Assembly: GCA_963971405.1 (NCBI GenBank)
Contig: OZ020490.1
Coordinates: 33,257,464 to 33,321,463, forward strand
DNA from: Psococerastis gibbosa
Taxonomy: Eukaryota > Arthropoda > Insecta > Psocodea > Psocidae
Reading direction: 5' to 3'
DNA: 64,000 nt
Part shown: positions 43,205 to 54,479 of the stretch, piece by piece
Position numbering within the stretch: the stretch's first letter is position 1
Layout of the letters: every line of letters starts with the position of its first letter
The notes under the pieces: generated by a model
What the model saw: only the letters and a program-made list of their open reading frames with translations
What the model was told of the DNA's origin: nothing
Databases searched by the model: none
Translations under genes and position numbers: made by a program

Positions 43205-44200
43205 TTACCCGCCATTGTTGTGGTTGTAAAAGTATATGAGGTGGAAAATTGCTTTGGCTAAGACTTGGCTTTAGGTTGTTAACTATGATAGTTGCAACTA
43301 CCTGCAAAGGGTATTCAAAAGAGGCACCATTTGGGGGCGCCATCGGCAGAACCATTCTCACTAAATTAACCCATTTCTTCGGTCCTAGGAGGCTAGGATT
43401 ACCGCTATTGTTGTGGTTGCACAAGTATTTATGAGGTGGAATATTGCTTTGACTAAGACTTGGCTTTAGGCTGTTAACCGTGATAGTTGCAACTAGCTGA
43501 AAAGGGTTTTCTAAAGAGGCGCTATTTGGGGGCACTGTCAGCAGAACTACCCTCTCTGAAAAATCCCATATCTTTTCTCCTCGGGTTACCGCCATTGTTG
43601 TGGCTATAAAAATATATATGAGGTGAAATATCTCCTTGGCTTTTGTTAACCGTGTTAGTTGCAACTCTCTGCAAATAGCTTCCTTAAAATGCGCTATTTG
43701 GGGGCGCTATCAGAAGAATCACCCTCTCCAAATTACCCCATACCTTCCGACCTCAGATTACCGGCATTTTTGTGGTTGAACAAGTCTATGAGGTAGAATA
43801 TTGCCTTGGCTTTAAGTTGTTAACCATGTTAGTTGTAACTATCTGCAAGTGGTTTCCTGAAAAGGCGCCTTTTGGGGGTGCCATCGGAAGCAGAACGACC
43901 CTCTATATCTAAACAGTCTCATACCAATTCTGTCCTCAGATTACCCGCCATTGTTGTGGTTATAAAAATATATATATGAGGTGGAATATTGCCTTGACTA
44001 AGACTTGGTTGTAGGTTGCTAACCATTATAGTTGCAACTAAAACAAAGGGTTTTCTAAAGAGGTGCCTTTTGAGGGTAACGACCCTTTCCAAGCAATCTC
44101 TTACCAATTCTGTCCTCAGATTACCCGTCATTGTTGAGGTTGTAAAAATATATGAGGTGGAATATTGCCTTGGCTAAGAATTGGCGTCAGGTTGTTGAGG
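43205..44200. repeat. Minisatellite, about six units of 171-193 bp
   Basis: The CCATTGTTGTGGTT landmark recurs at 43211, 43404, 43591, 43763, 43947 and 44127. Each unit also has TATATGAGGTGGAATATTGC, GACTTGGCTTTAGGTTGTTA and a TTTGGGGGCGC segment. Pieces of further units occur at 44580-44640 and 45395-45535, so the array once extended to the right and was broken by FB-G, hAT and LINE sequence. The long minus frames across it only reflect the repeat. Confidence 0.85.
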
Positions 44201-44201
44201 A

Positions 44202-44579
44202 TGTACAGCCCGTAGGAAATTGGCAACCCGAAATTTATTACTTTTTATTTTTTATTTAATTAACTAAGCATGTTATTAAAGATTTGGCTCATCAAAGTTG
44301 TAGAAGACTACTTCATGCATCATATAATAAGGTATTTTTAGTTTTCGAAATTGCAGTTTTTTTATAAAATCGCTTTTACGTGAAAAGTTATTGTTTATAA
44401 AATATCTGCATGTTTATGAAAAAACTTCAATTTCGAAAATTAAAACTTTCTTATAATATGATGCATGAAGTAATCTTCTACAACTTTGATGAGACAAATC
44501 TTTAATAACGTGCTTAGTTAATTAAATAAAAAATAAAGAGGAATACATTTCGGGTTGCCAATTTCCTACGGGCTGTACA
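44202..44579. mobile_element. FB-G fold-back element, complete copy
   Basis: The ends are TGTACAGCCCGTAGGAAATT and its complement. Both arms continue with GGCAACCCGAAAT, TTATTTAATTAACTAAGCA and AAGTTGTAGAAGACTACTTC-type sequence. At 378 bp it is nearly self-complementary. It interrupts a unit of the minisatellite between GGTTGTTGAGGA and CTCTTAACCGTGATGGTTGC. Confidence 0.85.
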
Positions 44580-44752
44580 CTCTTAACCGTGATGGTTGCT
44601 AAGAGTTTTCTTAGTACGTGCCATTTGCGAGTACTTCGGTGCCTGAATCTGCGCTTGCATCTTCAATCGATGTTATGTGTTATGTGTTCCAAAATCGCTC
44701 TACATGTGATGGAGGGATTTTGGAGGGGACTTTCAAACAAGTTAAGAAGAAC

Positions 44753-45036
44753 CAGGCGCGGATCTAGAATGAGACCAAAGAGGGGGCTAAGATGAAATTT
44801 CGATAATTTTTGGAAAAATAGGGCTGAAATATTGGGGTTTTACGCATTTTCAGAGCAATAAGGGTTCTATGTTATAGGTAATTAATACAATCGTGCACAA
44901 GGGGGGCCCGGGGATCTCACCCGGGAGAAAATTTGTGTAAAATAGGACTGAAATAGTGGGGTTTTACGCATTTGAGGACCCTAATGGGAGGGGGGGCTAT
45001 AGCCCCCACAGCCCGACCCCCGTAGATCCGCACCTG
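44753..45036. mobile_element. hAT-GC element with perfect 8 bp target duplication
   Basis: It starts CAGGCGCGGATCTAGAA and ends GTAGATCCGCACCTG, with identical AGAAGAAC flanks at 44745-44752 and 45037-45044. It contains two GGGGTTTTACGCATTT modules and CCCGGGGATCTCACCCGGG. This copy proves that the common G/C-rich modules scattered in the window belong to hAT elements. Confidence 0.9.
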
Positions 45037-45044
45037 AGAAGAAC

Positions 45045-45240
45045 AGAATCAGTGCATTTCGTGCAGAGATCTTGTCCCTAATGCTGAGGTTGTCAGGCGA
45101 GTGTATACAGAAGCCGATTTGCTACTGACGGTTAAAAAATGGACACTAATAACATACCTCGGCCATGAGATGAGGAGCGGAAAGTATCAAAGTATCGCCT
45201 TTGCCATGTTCTTAAAAACAGAAGGGAAATACTGGATTGG
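45045..45240 (+). pseudogene. LINE remnant, same family as 42424
   Basis: It reads NAEVVRRVYTEADLLLTVKK and then TYLGHEMRSGKYQ, the conserved YLGH-x-x-R-x-x-K-Y motif near the C terminus of many non-LTR ORF2 proteins. The frame then decays. Confidence 0.7.
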
Positions 45241-45540
45241 CAGAGTCGTATACAAGTTTGGGGGGGGGGGGGGGTCACAAGTTGAATGTATGTTTAAAAG
45301 GTAATTTTTTTTAGAAAATTTGAGTTTAATTCAATTTTTTTATTTTTTATTTACTATCATATAAATGTAAGTTAGGAACCATAGATAATATGTGCAATTA
45401 TCTGCAAAGGTATTGTTTGTATGCGATTAATCTTTTAAAAAAAAAAGTTCTTGGAAAAGGGCGCCATTTGTGAAGAGAACCTCCCACTCTAAATTACCTG
45501 ACACCATCTGTTCCCGAATTACCCGCTATAGTTGTGTCGA
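45241..45540. repeat. G-run repeat and isolated minisatellite unit
   Basis: A 14-base G run at 45260-45273 followed by CACAAGTTGAATG matches the 24866 family. From 45395 to 45535 an isolated unit of the 43205 minisatellite appears (TATCTGCAAAGG, GGGCGCCATTTG, CGCTATAGTTGTG). Confidence 0.6.
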
Positions 45541-45960
45541 GCCTCTAATTTCTCCAGTTCAAATTACAATGAAAAATCCCACAGAGAATGATTTTAATGA
45601 CAAACTCTTTGACGTTGGCATCACTGAGGTTTGCTTTGGGGGAGAAGGCTGTGAAATTACCGCCCCCCAACATGCCACCCTCACACCTCCCCCTTGGTCG
45701 CCCTGATTAAAAGTAAACACAGCCAGGTCAGTTTGCCCTATTACCTTCTTGTAAACCGAGTGAGGGTAGTTGGCGTGTCCACAGAACTTTATTAATGAAG
45801 TACAGTCTCAAAGAAACTATTTCAAAGTCTCACAGCCCTAGAATAACCAGTGTATTGTTTATTTATAGGTTTTAGAAAGAAAGAAAGAAATTGTCTTTAT
45901 TATCATATGGGCGAATTTCGGGTCTTCGGCCCAGAGGCGGTCCCAGACCTCATATATAAG
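45541..45960. other. No gene supported
   Basis: The frame ending at 45706 (NDFNDKLFDVGITEVCFGGE) is preceded by a possible acceptor TCTAATTTCTCCAG, but no donor or homologue is visible, so it stays uncalled. Confidence 0.4.
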
Positions 45961-45973
45961 GGGGAGGCACTTT

Positions 45974-46290
45974 TCAGTGGCGTAACGATAGGTTTTCAAG
46001 GGTGTATAATTTGGCGCCTCTCCACCCACTTTCATGAAAGTTGTTCAAGAGCCAGAGGGCTGGAATATTGGGGTTTTACGCGTTTCGAGAGAAATACGGC
46101 TTATATAATACAAAGAATCAATATTGTGGACAAGGGGGGCTTGGGGGTCTCCCCCGGGAGATTTTTTTTGAAAAATAAGGTTGAAATAGTGAGGTTTTGC
46201 GCATTTTGAGTGCAGTAACACTTTTATTTTAGAGGCAAAGAATATAATTGCTGGCAAAAGGGGTGGGGGGTCCATTGCCCTCAGTGCCGG
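45974..46290. mobile_element. hAT-type element, CAGTGGCGTAACG end
   Basis: CAGTGGCGTAACGATAGG at 45974 equals the nested end at 10051. Two body modules with GGGGTTTTACGC and GTCTCCCCCGGGAG follow. The right end near 46285 (CTCAGTGCCGG) is tentative. Confidence 0.6.
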
Positions 46291-46321
46291 TCGCTGTGTC
46301 CGCCCACTCATACATTACAAA

Positions 46322-46527
46322 AAAATATATATTGACTTTGTTTGATCTATTACTAAGTCAAGTTAGCGGAGTTAGGGCTATAAAGCCCTCTCTTACACTC
46401 AAAAAGAAAGACGTGGGACCGCCTGCTTTACATGCCCTCCGAAGCATAGCCAGAAAATGTAGCAAGTGTGGAACTCGAACCAACAACCTTTCGGGTGAAA
46501 GTCGGAGTCTGTACCACGAATCTACTT
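46322..46527 (-). mobile_element. SINE-F copy
   Basis: The complement reads from a diverged GTAGATTCGTGGTACAGACT head with B box GGTTCGAGTTCC to the TTAGTAATAGATC edge. The tail repeat is replaced by ATATATTTTT. Box B is intact. Confidence 0.75.
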
Positions 46528-46629
46528 TAACCATTTTAGAACTATACAATGTAATAAGAACCGGTACCAGTGAACCCGTATACATGCTTTCCTATGAATC
46601 AGTTGGTATAAGTACCGTAATAGATAATA

Positions 46630-47510
46630 AAAGAACCGGACCGAATTTACTCGAACATGCTTTCCAATTTATCAATTAGTAGTTAGAGAAAATTAGTAAT
46701 TACGTGGTAAATAATTTTCCTATGGCTAAATTTTCGATATCTGGCGGGGGGGGGGGTTGTCTACCTGACGTCACTGGAGGTGAGGTAAATTCTGGATAGG
46801 TCAGACCAACATATTACCACACAGAAATAATGGCAGGGCACGCAATGCATTTGACCGTGAATTTTCGATCATTTTTTCAACAAAAAAAAAAAATTCACCA
46901 AAACCAAAAAATTTTTTTGCGAAAGCAACCTGTCCGGTTTCGTTACTCAATTTAACACCTGAAACATGACTGAAGGTAGAAATCAGCGATTGAAAGGTTT
47001 AGCAGATAAATTAATTTTTAGTCATTTTTCATGAAAATTGAGTTATTTTTATTTTTTACCCCCAGAAGCAAACTATGCGATCCCCCGCATTTTGTCAACA
47101 TTAATAACGACTAGGGCTACAGTATTTGAGAATTTAAAAGAAATCGTTGGAGCTGTTTTTGAGAAATAATTTTTTTAGACGTTTTTTGAAAATAAAACCC
47201 CCCAAATTGAGTAGCCCGAAATAAAAAAAAACGGTTCCGAGGTATGATTTTTGTGAACCTACATCCCGAATTTCATCAAAATTGAATGAGTAGTTTGCCC
47301 GGAAATCGACGAACAGACAAACAGACAGACAGACATACAGACACACCGACAGACAGACAGACATATAGACAGAGCGACAGACAGACATTTCGTAAAAATC
47401 ACTTTTTTGGGTTCCTGGTACCTCAAAACGTGTAAATCCGTTGAAATCTCAGAATCGAAAATTTCGACCATCACAAAGCTTTCCTTATACCACGTATAAA
47501 TTGGAAAGCA
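46630..47510 (-). mobile_element. MS-MITE, full length
   Basis: It runs from AAGAACCGGACCGAATTTAC to TATAAATTGGAAAGC. The microsatellite at 47312-47390 mixes GACA and TACAGACA units. A G run lies at 46744-46755. Confidence 0.85.
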
Positions 47511-47610
47511 ATTATCATTAATTATATTTAGCATATTAAGACGGCTTATGTATCAACTGCTCTATTGTAGATGGCACTTGGGACACTTATAAAAATCGAA
47601 TAAACTCGGA

Positions 47611-47934
47611 GTTAAGCTAAGCATGTTATTAAAGGGTTGGCTCATCAAAGTTGTAGAAGACTACTTCATGCATCATATAATAAGGTATTTTTATTTTTCG
47701 AAATTGTAGTTTTTTTATAAAATCGTTTTTGCGTGAACAGTTATTGTTTATAAAATATCTGCATGTTTATGAAAAAACTACAATTTCGAAAATTAAAAAT
47801 ATCTTATAATATGATGCATGAAGTAGTCTTCAACAACTTTGATGAGCCAAATCTTTAATAACATGCTTAGTTAATTAAATAAAAAATAAAAAGTAATAAA
47901 TTTCGGGTTGCCAATTTCCTGCGGGCTGTACACT
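47611..47934. mobile_element. FB-G copy 5, left end truncated
   Basis: It starts inside the left arm at TAAGCTAAGCATGTTATTAA and ends CCTGCGGGCTGTACACTC. Apart from the missing first 50 bp it matches 44202 closely. Confidence 0.8.
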
Positions 47935-47939
47935 CTTAA

Positions 47940-48685
47940 TATCCGTGCAATAAAACATGACAACTTTGGGAGAACATGCAACTGTAAAACCATTAAATTT
48001 CGTGATTGCAATGACTCTTAAATTATTTTGCAATATCAGCAATCAGCAAATAGCTTCAACAGCCCTATTATGGCGTTTCACGTAGCAACGGGGTTTACAT
48101 AATGCCGTTTTTTGTTTTTTGTTTAATACCGCAGTAGTAAGGTGTCACCTGACGGTGTCACAATGTGTGCGGGAAATTCAATTTAATAAATTATATGAAT
48201 ACAAGAGACTGCTTGCATTGTTTTATAATTGAAGGAAATACTAATAAACATTAAAATATACAGAATTTTGAAATACATAATAATTTACTATGTCTGCATC
48301 TAAGGTTAAAAAATTGAAAACTCACCAAAAATATAGCCGAAGATTAATTTATTAATTTGAATTTCCCGCGCATTTCGCTCTCATTTGTTTAAAACAATTG
48401 AACAAACCCCGGTATTATTATAATCAAAAAACGCTATAGGGCCGCAGCTTCAAGTATGACACTTACGCGCAATAAAATATCCATAATTATAAGAAGATTT
48501 CCACGTGAGTGCTTTCCCGACAGAGGTGCTCACTTTGTGCTGCTGATATCAGCAAGGAAAACGTGAAAGCGGTTGATGTCTGTCGGAAATGGGGAAAAGT
48601 GGGTCCTCTAAATGAGGGAACCGACAAATTGGTAGCTCACAGACCTGCTCAGTTCGATGGTTATGTAGCTGGGGAATGGCCAAAT
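47940..48685. other. No gene supported
   Basis: A scrap of CAG-MITE (CCCCGGTATTATTATAATC) lies near 48405. The frame at 48509-48715 (KAVDVCRKWGKVGPLNEGTD) is not recognised, and its end runs into Rep-O. Confidence 0.4.
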
Positions 48686-48931
48686 AGTGACTCGTATCTG
48701 TACTTGGTTGGTTAAATCATGCCTTCGCCATTGCGTTAACGGTGAGCTTGTCTCACTTTGTCCAGTTTCGCCTGTAGCCGGTGTAGGTTGACATCGAGGA
48801 CGTATACCAGTTTGCCAATGACCAAAAATTCATACGGAAACAATACAAATAATGCCCGAAATCCATGGGGTCGTTGGCATTGGATAAAGGACCTATGGGC
48901 CAATATAAGAAGGCCTGTGTCCATTAAAAGT
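48686..48931 (+). repeat. Rep-O, full copy
   Basis: From GTGACTCGTATCTGTACTTG through CCGGTGTAGGTTGACATCGA, CATACGGAAACAATACAAAT and GGGGTCGTTGGCATTGG to GGGCCAATATAAGAAGGCC. Confidence 0.7.
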
Positions 48932-49867
48932 CATTAAAAAAATAACTTAATGACCGATTAGTAGAAATCCTGTCGTAGAGTATTTTATGTATTTTTTCTC
49001 TCCTGAAAAGTTGGCATTTTGGATTTATGCGCCTTGGACCTATATCATGGATACGCATCCCGATTTATCCAGATTTTTCTGGAATATATTTTTATAAAAA
49101 AAAGATGCCCAGTATTTTTGCCCAAGTTGATTAATTCCTCATTTAACAGCGTCAAAGGTGGGAAAATGGAAACATGCAAGCTTTAAGAAGAAAAAGAACA
49201 GAGTTTTTCTTGCGTATTTTCTGATGCAGGTGCAAAAATTCAAATACACTGCAAAATCGTGTATTTTTGTATAAATTGTTTGCACCTTTTTAGTTGTTAT
49301 ACGAGGCATTCATTAGTAAAGTAATAAAGCAGAACTTCTTTGATTACAAATCATTAGGGAATCTCTGATTCTAACTATTTCTTACATCTTACCACATTTT
49401 ATTTCCGTGAAAGCTTGGCACTGCTGTTGTGTCATAATTATGGAAATCTGCACTTGATGGGTCATGCTGAGCTCAATTTTTATATTTTGGCGGGAAAACG
49501 TTTTAAAAACGTCTCTCTCTGTACTGGATCTCTAGGGAAAGGCTGGATTTTCGCGCAAATGTACTGGCAACGCGCCAACACATGTAGAAACCCCATCACC
49601 TTTCCAGAGTTATTTATTGTCTTTTTATTACTTTGTTTTTGTTATCAGGGAATTGAACGTGAATGAGCGCCTATTGTTAAGCACGAAACATTATTTGCCA
49701 AAGTCGTCATGAACCCCATAAGAATTATACATGAGTAAACAAGAATTATATAGCTGCTTCTTTTACTTTTTACTTGGGTTATAAAAGGAACATCAATTCT
49801 ATTCAGTCATTGTTGGGGGGAGGGGGGGGGACCTTCTCGGATTTCTCCTAAAAGGGTCAAAGCTACG
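48932..49867. other. No gene recognised
   Basis: The frame at 49415-49666 has no family resemblance. G runs occur at 49815-49830. Confidence 0.4.
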
Positions 49868-49975
49868 ATGGCGTAGTTTGCGCGTAACTCGTGCAAGTCT
49901 CTACATGCGATTGGAGACCGGTCGTAACTCATCGGGGGTAACAGTGACGACTGAAAAACTTATTCGGGAAAATTA
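49868..49975 (+). repeat. Rep-P copy
   Basis: ATGGCGTAGTTTGCGCG, AAGTCTCTACATGCGATTGG, GGTCGTAACTCATCGG and GTGACGACTGAA follow the order of the 6699 copy. Confidence 0.5.
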
Positions 49976-50032
49976 GGGAAAGAAAGAATATTGTAACAGC
50001 AAAGACTTTCATGCGCGGAGTCGAATAGAGAA

Positions 50033-50225
50033 CCAGTAGAATCCGGGCTGATGGGCCGTGGTCGAATTGAAAGCGAATTTTCAAACGTTTCGTCAGTTGC
50101 TGCTGAGCCTCCGAGATACAATCATAAAAGTTTACGCAGTTTCACTGAAGATGTCGACCGCAGATGTTGACAAAACGTTGGAAGTTCGCTTTCATTTCGA
50201 CCACGGCCCGGATTCTACTGGTCCT
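50033..50225. mobile_element. FB-Q fold-back element
   Basis: CCAGTAGAATCCGGGC at the left and GCCCGGATTCTACTGG at the right are inverted, and the next block GGGCCGTGGTCGAAT pairs with TTCGACCACGGCCC. The centre has TGCTGAGCCTCCGAGA and GATGTCGACCGCAGATGTTG, as in 29770-30465. Confidence 0.75.
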
Positions 50226-50518
50226 CCAGAAAGAATATTGTCTCTATTTTCCATATGTGCGAATTTGGGGCCTTCCGGCCCGTTCTTACAATTGAGGAGC
50301 AAACTTTCAAAACGGCACTAATCCATTTTCGTAAAATGTTCAGGAAACACGAAAAACATCATTATTTCGGCTTTATTATAACGGGAATATGAGATTTTAG
50401 CCCTTCAGAAGACTGGGTTAAAATTTTTTTGTTTTTGTTTTGATTAGCAATCCTGATTCAACCCATCTTCAAGATGGAAAATCGATTTATACCTCAGAAT
50501 CAAGCTATTGTATATACA
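50226..50518. other. No gene recognised
   Basis: Short SINE-like piece GGGGCCTTCCGGCCCG at 50269 and otherwise unassigned. Confidence 0.35.
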
Positions 50519-50801
50519 TATGACATTGAATTTTTCTTTTTATAGAAATCTATTAAAATGTTTGTAGGCCTACTTAACATATCCCATGACGCCATTTTTT
50601 AATTTTAGTTTGTTTGTTTGTTATTTTACTCTATGCTCATTGATCAATTTTAACTATGGCATTGAGTAAAACAAAAATTTCCGTCAATGCCATGTGCATT
50701 CTGCAATGCGAGGTCGATGGAAACCCCGCCTAAGTCTTGAATGTCTGCTACCACGTCAACGTAAGTGCATTCTGCAATGAGAGGTCGGTGGAAACGCCGC
50801 C
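50519..50801. mobile_element. TA-FB, left arm lost, rearranged right arm
   Basis: The centre and right arm are present, but the sequence jumps from TGCTACCACGTCAACG back to a second GTGCATTCTGCAATGAGAGG block and ends TCGGTGGAAACGCCGCC. It therefore carries two inner-shell ends in tandem. Confidence 0.65.
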
Positions 50802-52079
50802 TTACTAAGGCTTACATCGAGCCTAGATTACACTAATTATACAAGTCAACTTAGACTTAGACTAGATTCCTAGTAGATACGATCCAGTGACAGAAATAGA
50901 AATAGAAAATTGTTTTATTTTGCCATAAAAAATTCCTCTTAAAAAATGGCTACAAAAACGAACACTGTAATTTCCTCAATTCCCGCGTTATAGCAAGAGC
51001 TACATCCTGTCGCCATTTTGTCTGGCGCCAATAAACCGTGCGTACCCCACTCAAGCTTTCATTTGGTTACCCCCGACGTCGCGTCTCATAGACTGATGAT
51101 ATAATCTTACGGTCGCCACTGTTGCAAACTTTAGATCATAAAGTGAAGAAATGGGGATGCCTCTACACAAAACAAGATTTTGTACACAGCCCGGAATTGA
51201 ACTACGGGGTTGAATTAAAGGGCGACTGCACCGGCCCACCCCAAGAACATGAGCAACCTGCCACTGTCAGGCAGAAAAAAACAAGACAACAAAAAACTGA
51301 TTGGCCTTGCTCTAATTAGCCGAAGTAAGAAACGTGTTACAGAAAGTGAGAAAATGACAGAAAAAGTATTGTAAAAATTATCACTAAAAAAATGTACCAG
51401 AAAAATCCTGATTTTTTAGGGTTAGCATGAAAACTAGACTTTGTAGACTTATTGTCTTGTCTTGTCTTGTTATTGCCTTTTGGCTTTTCAATAAAGTCAT
51501 TTTTCAATTTTGAATTTCAATAAAATCATGACAAAAACGACGTTGAATCATTTAAGAAAAGATTTACCCTAGGTTGGCTAAGTAATAGAACAAATGAAGT
51601 CGATATTTTATACTTCTTTAGTCTAATCATTATAATTAGTTCGGGGCGGGGGGGGGGGGGGGGGTGAATGGGTTGACCACTTCAGGCGTTGCGTCTGTAT
51701 AAAAAGAAGCACTATTTTGAATTAAAAAATTTCCCCGGGAGAGACCCCCAGGCCCCACATGCATGGAGTTTTACAAATAAGTCTTCACCTGTTAAATCTA
51801 TAACTTAATAATTTATTGCTCTCCAAATGCATACATAACCCCACTATTCCGTACCTAAATTTATCGATTACCTAATTTTAATTCGAATCATTCTGTAATT
51901 TCTAACTTTAAAGTTGCCGTTGAAACCATACTACTATATTTCAGCACTATTTTATCAATTTTGTTCATCGGTGCCGGGAGAGAACCCCGGGCCAGCCCAG
52001 TGGTTCCTGTGTTATGAATCTTCGTGTATAATCTAAACATTACTGCTATCAAAATGTCCACAATGCCTCAAAACGGAAA
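50802..52079. other. No gene; hAT-GC body modules at about 51640-52000
   Basis: TCCCCGGGAGAGACCCCCAG, CATAACCCCACTATTCCGTA and GAGAGAACCCCGGGCC are reversed hAT-GC modules; a G run lies at 51646-51664. The remainder is unassigned; the TGGCGCC at 51023 is not enough to call a retroviral primer site. Confidence 0.45.
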
Positions 52080-52430
52080 CTAACATGGCCTACTTAGGTC
52101 ATGTGATGAGTAACTGTAATGTATTGAAAATAAGGCGGAAAAATCAAGAGTGGCCGGAAGGTGCTGCCATCTACAAAAATCAAGGGAACCATAGGAAGAA
52201 AACAAGTCAGAAGAAGAGAAGGAGAAAATGGCCAAAGATGAGAGGTTGTTTTGATTTGTATTTTTTTTGAAAAGAAATGATGGAAGGCTGAGAGCTTTTA
52301 AGGCCTTACCGGGGCCAAGAGGGATGAGAGATGAAGTACCCTTACACTGACAAAACATTGGACTTGGAGCGGCCATGAACACCAGGGAAGGAATTGGCTT
52401 TATAAGAGATTGATGTGGATTCGCTAACCT
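52080..52430 (+). pseudogene. LINE C-terminal remnant
   Basis: MAYLGHVMSNCNVLK matches the YLGH-x-x-R region of the LINE remnants at 42424 and 45045, followed by a basic stretch KKTSQKKRRRKWPK that may be the decayed GRR-x-x-WL region. Strongly degraded. Confidence 0.5.
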
Positions 52431-53149
52431 ATAATCAATTCTTTATGTAACAAGGAAGGTAGGATCTATCCGCTGGTTTCAAGTTTTGTATTCATCTATA
52501 TACAGTATTTACTGTAGTATGTCTTTCTTGAATTTTTAATGAATTAAGATTTGTTGGGAGGGCGGTCTCTGCATGGTAGTCATTGTAATCCTGTTTCGAC
52601 ATGTAGGTTAGGGTTTACCTACATTGGTTGGCCATCTTTTCTCAGGCTTAATTCTAATAGCTTAACCCTTGGCGCTTTCCACCTATTGCTGATCTGAGAC
52701 ATTTTAGGACTACCAGAGATCGCACTTTCTATTTACACTTTTACAGCAGTTAAGTAAATAATGTTTCACACTGGTTACTTTTGATTTTGTTTATTCGGTT
52801 ATTTTCGTAACATTACAGAATTTTATTTCATTTACCTGGGTAAAATAGTTGGTTTTATTTGGAAAGAAACCCCTGAGAAGAGATAGAGTGTATTTTGTGT
52901 AGGGTAGAGGAGATTTCAGCTGCCTATTGTGTGAGGTAATATCTGGCCTCATTAAATTTGTAGCTAGCTCCTTAGATCTCTAGTAAAATGCATTCTACTC
53001 ATGCACGCTGGTGACTGGCCCCTTAGTGGCTTAAAGAGTTAGTCTGGGCATTACATTCCATCCGTCAAGAAGGGACTGGTACCAGTTACTAGTGTATATT
53101 GAGAGGAGGCCTTTATGAGAAGGAGTGAAAACAAGAAAAGAAAGAACTT
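52431..53149. other. No gene recognised
   Basis: Single-copy looking AT-rich sequence. Confidence 0.4.
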
Positions 53150-53372
53150 ATAACATAACGAAAAGGATGTATTAGCCTTCTGCATGTAATAATCCAAGGG
53201 AAGATAGTTGGACAGAGGGTTCCCGGTAGAAGAACAGTCTGGTTGAGAAACCTGAGGCAGTGGTTTGGCAAGAGCACGGTTTCCCTTTTCAGTACAGCAG
53301 TCCTCAAGGTCAAAATTGCCGTGATGTTCGCCATTCTTCGATAGGAGAGTCATTAAAAGAAGTAGAAGAAGG
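53150..53372 (+). pseudogene. LINE 3' end with good GRRTVWLRNLR motif
   Basis: The plus frame reads QGKIVGQRVPGRRTVWLRNL, then RQWFGKSTVSLFSTAVLKVK and IAVMFAILR before a stop, then a GAAGTAGAAGAAG tail. This matches the final segment of many animal non-LTR ORF2 proteins (GRR-x-x-WL-x-NLR-x-W...). Upstream parts are missing. Confidence 0.75.
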
Positions 53373-54044
53373 TCCCAGGAACTCTAAATAGTGGTTTTTA
53401 CTAAATGTCTGTCTGTACCTGTTTTACAAGTGAAGTTTAATAATTGTGGCAGCATGATGATACATATATCTAAATCAAGACACATTATATTTGACCCTGC
53501 ACCTTTAAGGCTTTTCTCTCCGACTGTCTCCTAATTTTAACCGACTGTCTGACAGGTGAGACTGGCTTCGTCGCCAACTATGTAAATTCCTCTGTTTTTC
53601 TCCGCTGAGCTGACTGTTAACTGCACATCATACCACTACGTGTCATTACATATTATATAAGATATAAAACCGTGAGTGTGCATTGCTTAAAACGATAAAT
53701 AAAATAGATAGGAAATTAGGTTTGATATAAGAGGCAATATTGATCCCCTTTTTGCTTCCTATTTAAAATAAATAATCACTTTATTTTAACATAAGGTACA
53801 AAGATATACAGTATATCAACAGAGTAACATGAAGTCATGCCTTATGCAAAACAGCGTTACATTCACACACACAAGCATTCAAAATCACAGATTTACATTT
53901 TCATACAAATAAAAACCATATATTAAATGAGGGTATGCCAATCACTGTTTGAACTTGTGTCTATATGTCGTAATTCATCTACCGCCTCTTAAATTGAATA
54001 AAAACATTGTGTTACTAAAAAAAAAAAAAAATTTATTTATTTAA
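53373..54044. other. No gene; tiny MS-MITE scrap at 53371-53420
   Basis: GGTCCCAGGAACTCTAAATA and TAAATGTCTGTCTGTA are from MS-MITE. The rest is unassigned. Confidence 0.4.
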
Positions 54045-54300
54045 TTTTTACTATAGGCCATATAAGGAAAGGTTTTTAATCGTTGACAATTTCGATTTCA
54101 AGATTTCAGCAGATTTACACGCTTTGAAGTCCCAAGAACCCAAAAAAGTGGTTTTTAATAAATGTCTGTCTGTCGGGCTGTTCGTCGATTTGTAGATAAA
54201 CTACTCGGTGGATTTTGATGTTATTTTCCATGTAGGTTTACGAAAATCATGTCTCAGGGTATTTTTTTAATTTGGGCTAAATTACTTGGGGGGGGGAGGG
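54045..54300 (+). mobile_element. MS-MITE, old truncated copy
   Basis: AAGGAAAGGTTTTTAATCGT, GAAGTCCCAAGAACCC, TAAATGTCTGTCTGTCG and a GATGTTATTTTCCATGTAGG segment follow the family order. It stops at the G run near 54290. Confidence 0.7.
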
Positions 54301-54479
54301 GGTTGTGTACAGCTCTGTACTGCACTTCAACTAATTCACTTAATAGGCTATATTAATACAAACAGTGCCGAAAATAAGCTATTTTCTTAAAAATTATGCC
54401 TTCTATCAAAAGAACCGACACGAGTAAACTATAGTTTATGCTTTCCTATTCATCAATTAGTATAGGTACCGGTACCGTA

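Noticed and set aside
43116..43664. 182-codon minus frame
   Set aside because: It lies wholly in the 171-193 bp minisatellite; the open frame reflects repetition of a short stop-free stretch.
48509..48715. 68-codon plus frame (DISKENVKAVDVCRKWGK...)
   Set aside because: It looks protein-like in composition, but I cannot link it to a family, and its end overlaps Rep-O.
51020..51320. TGGCGCC at 51023 as a retroviral or LTR-element primer-binding site
   Set aside because: Only seven bases match, no LTR pair is visible, and no gag or pol frame follows.
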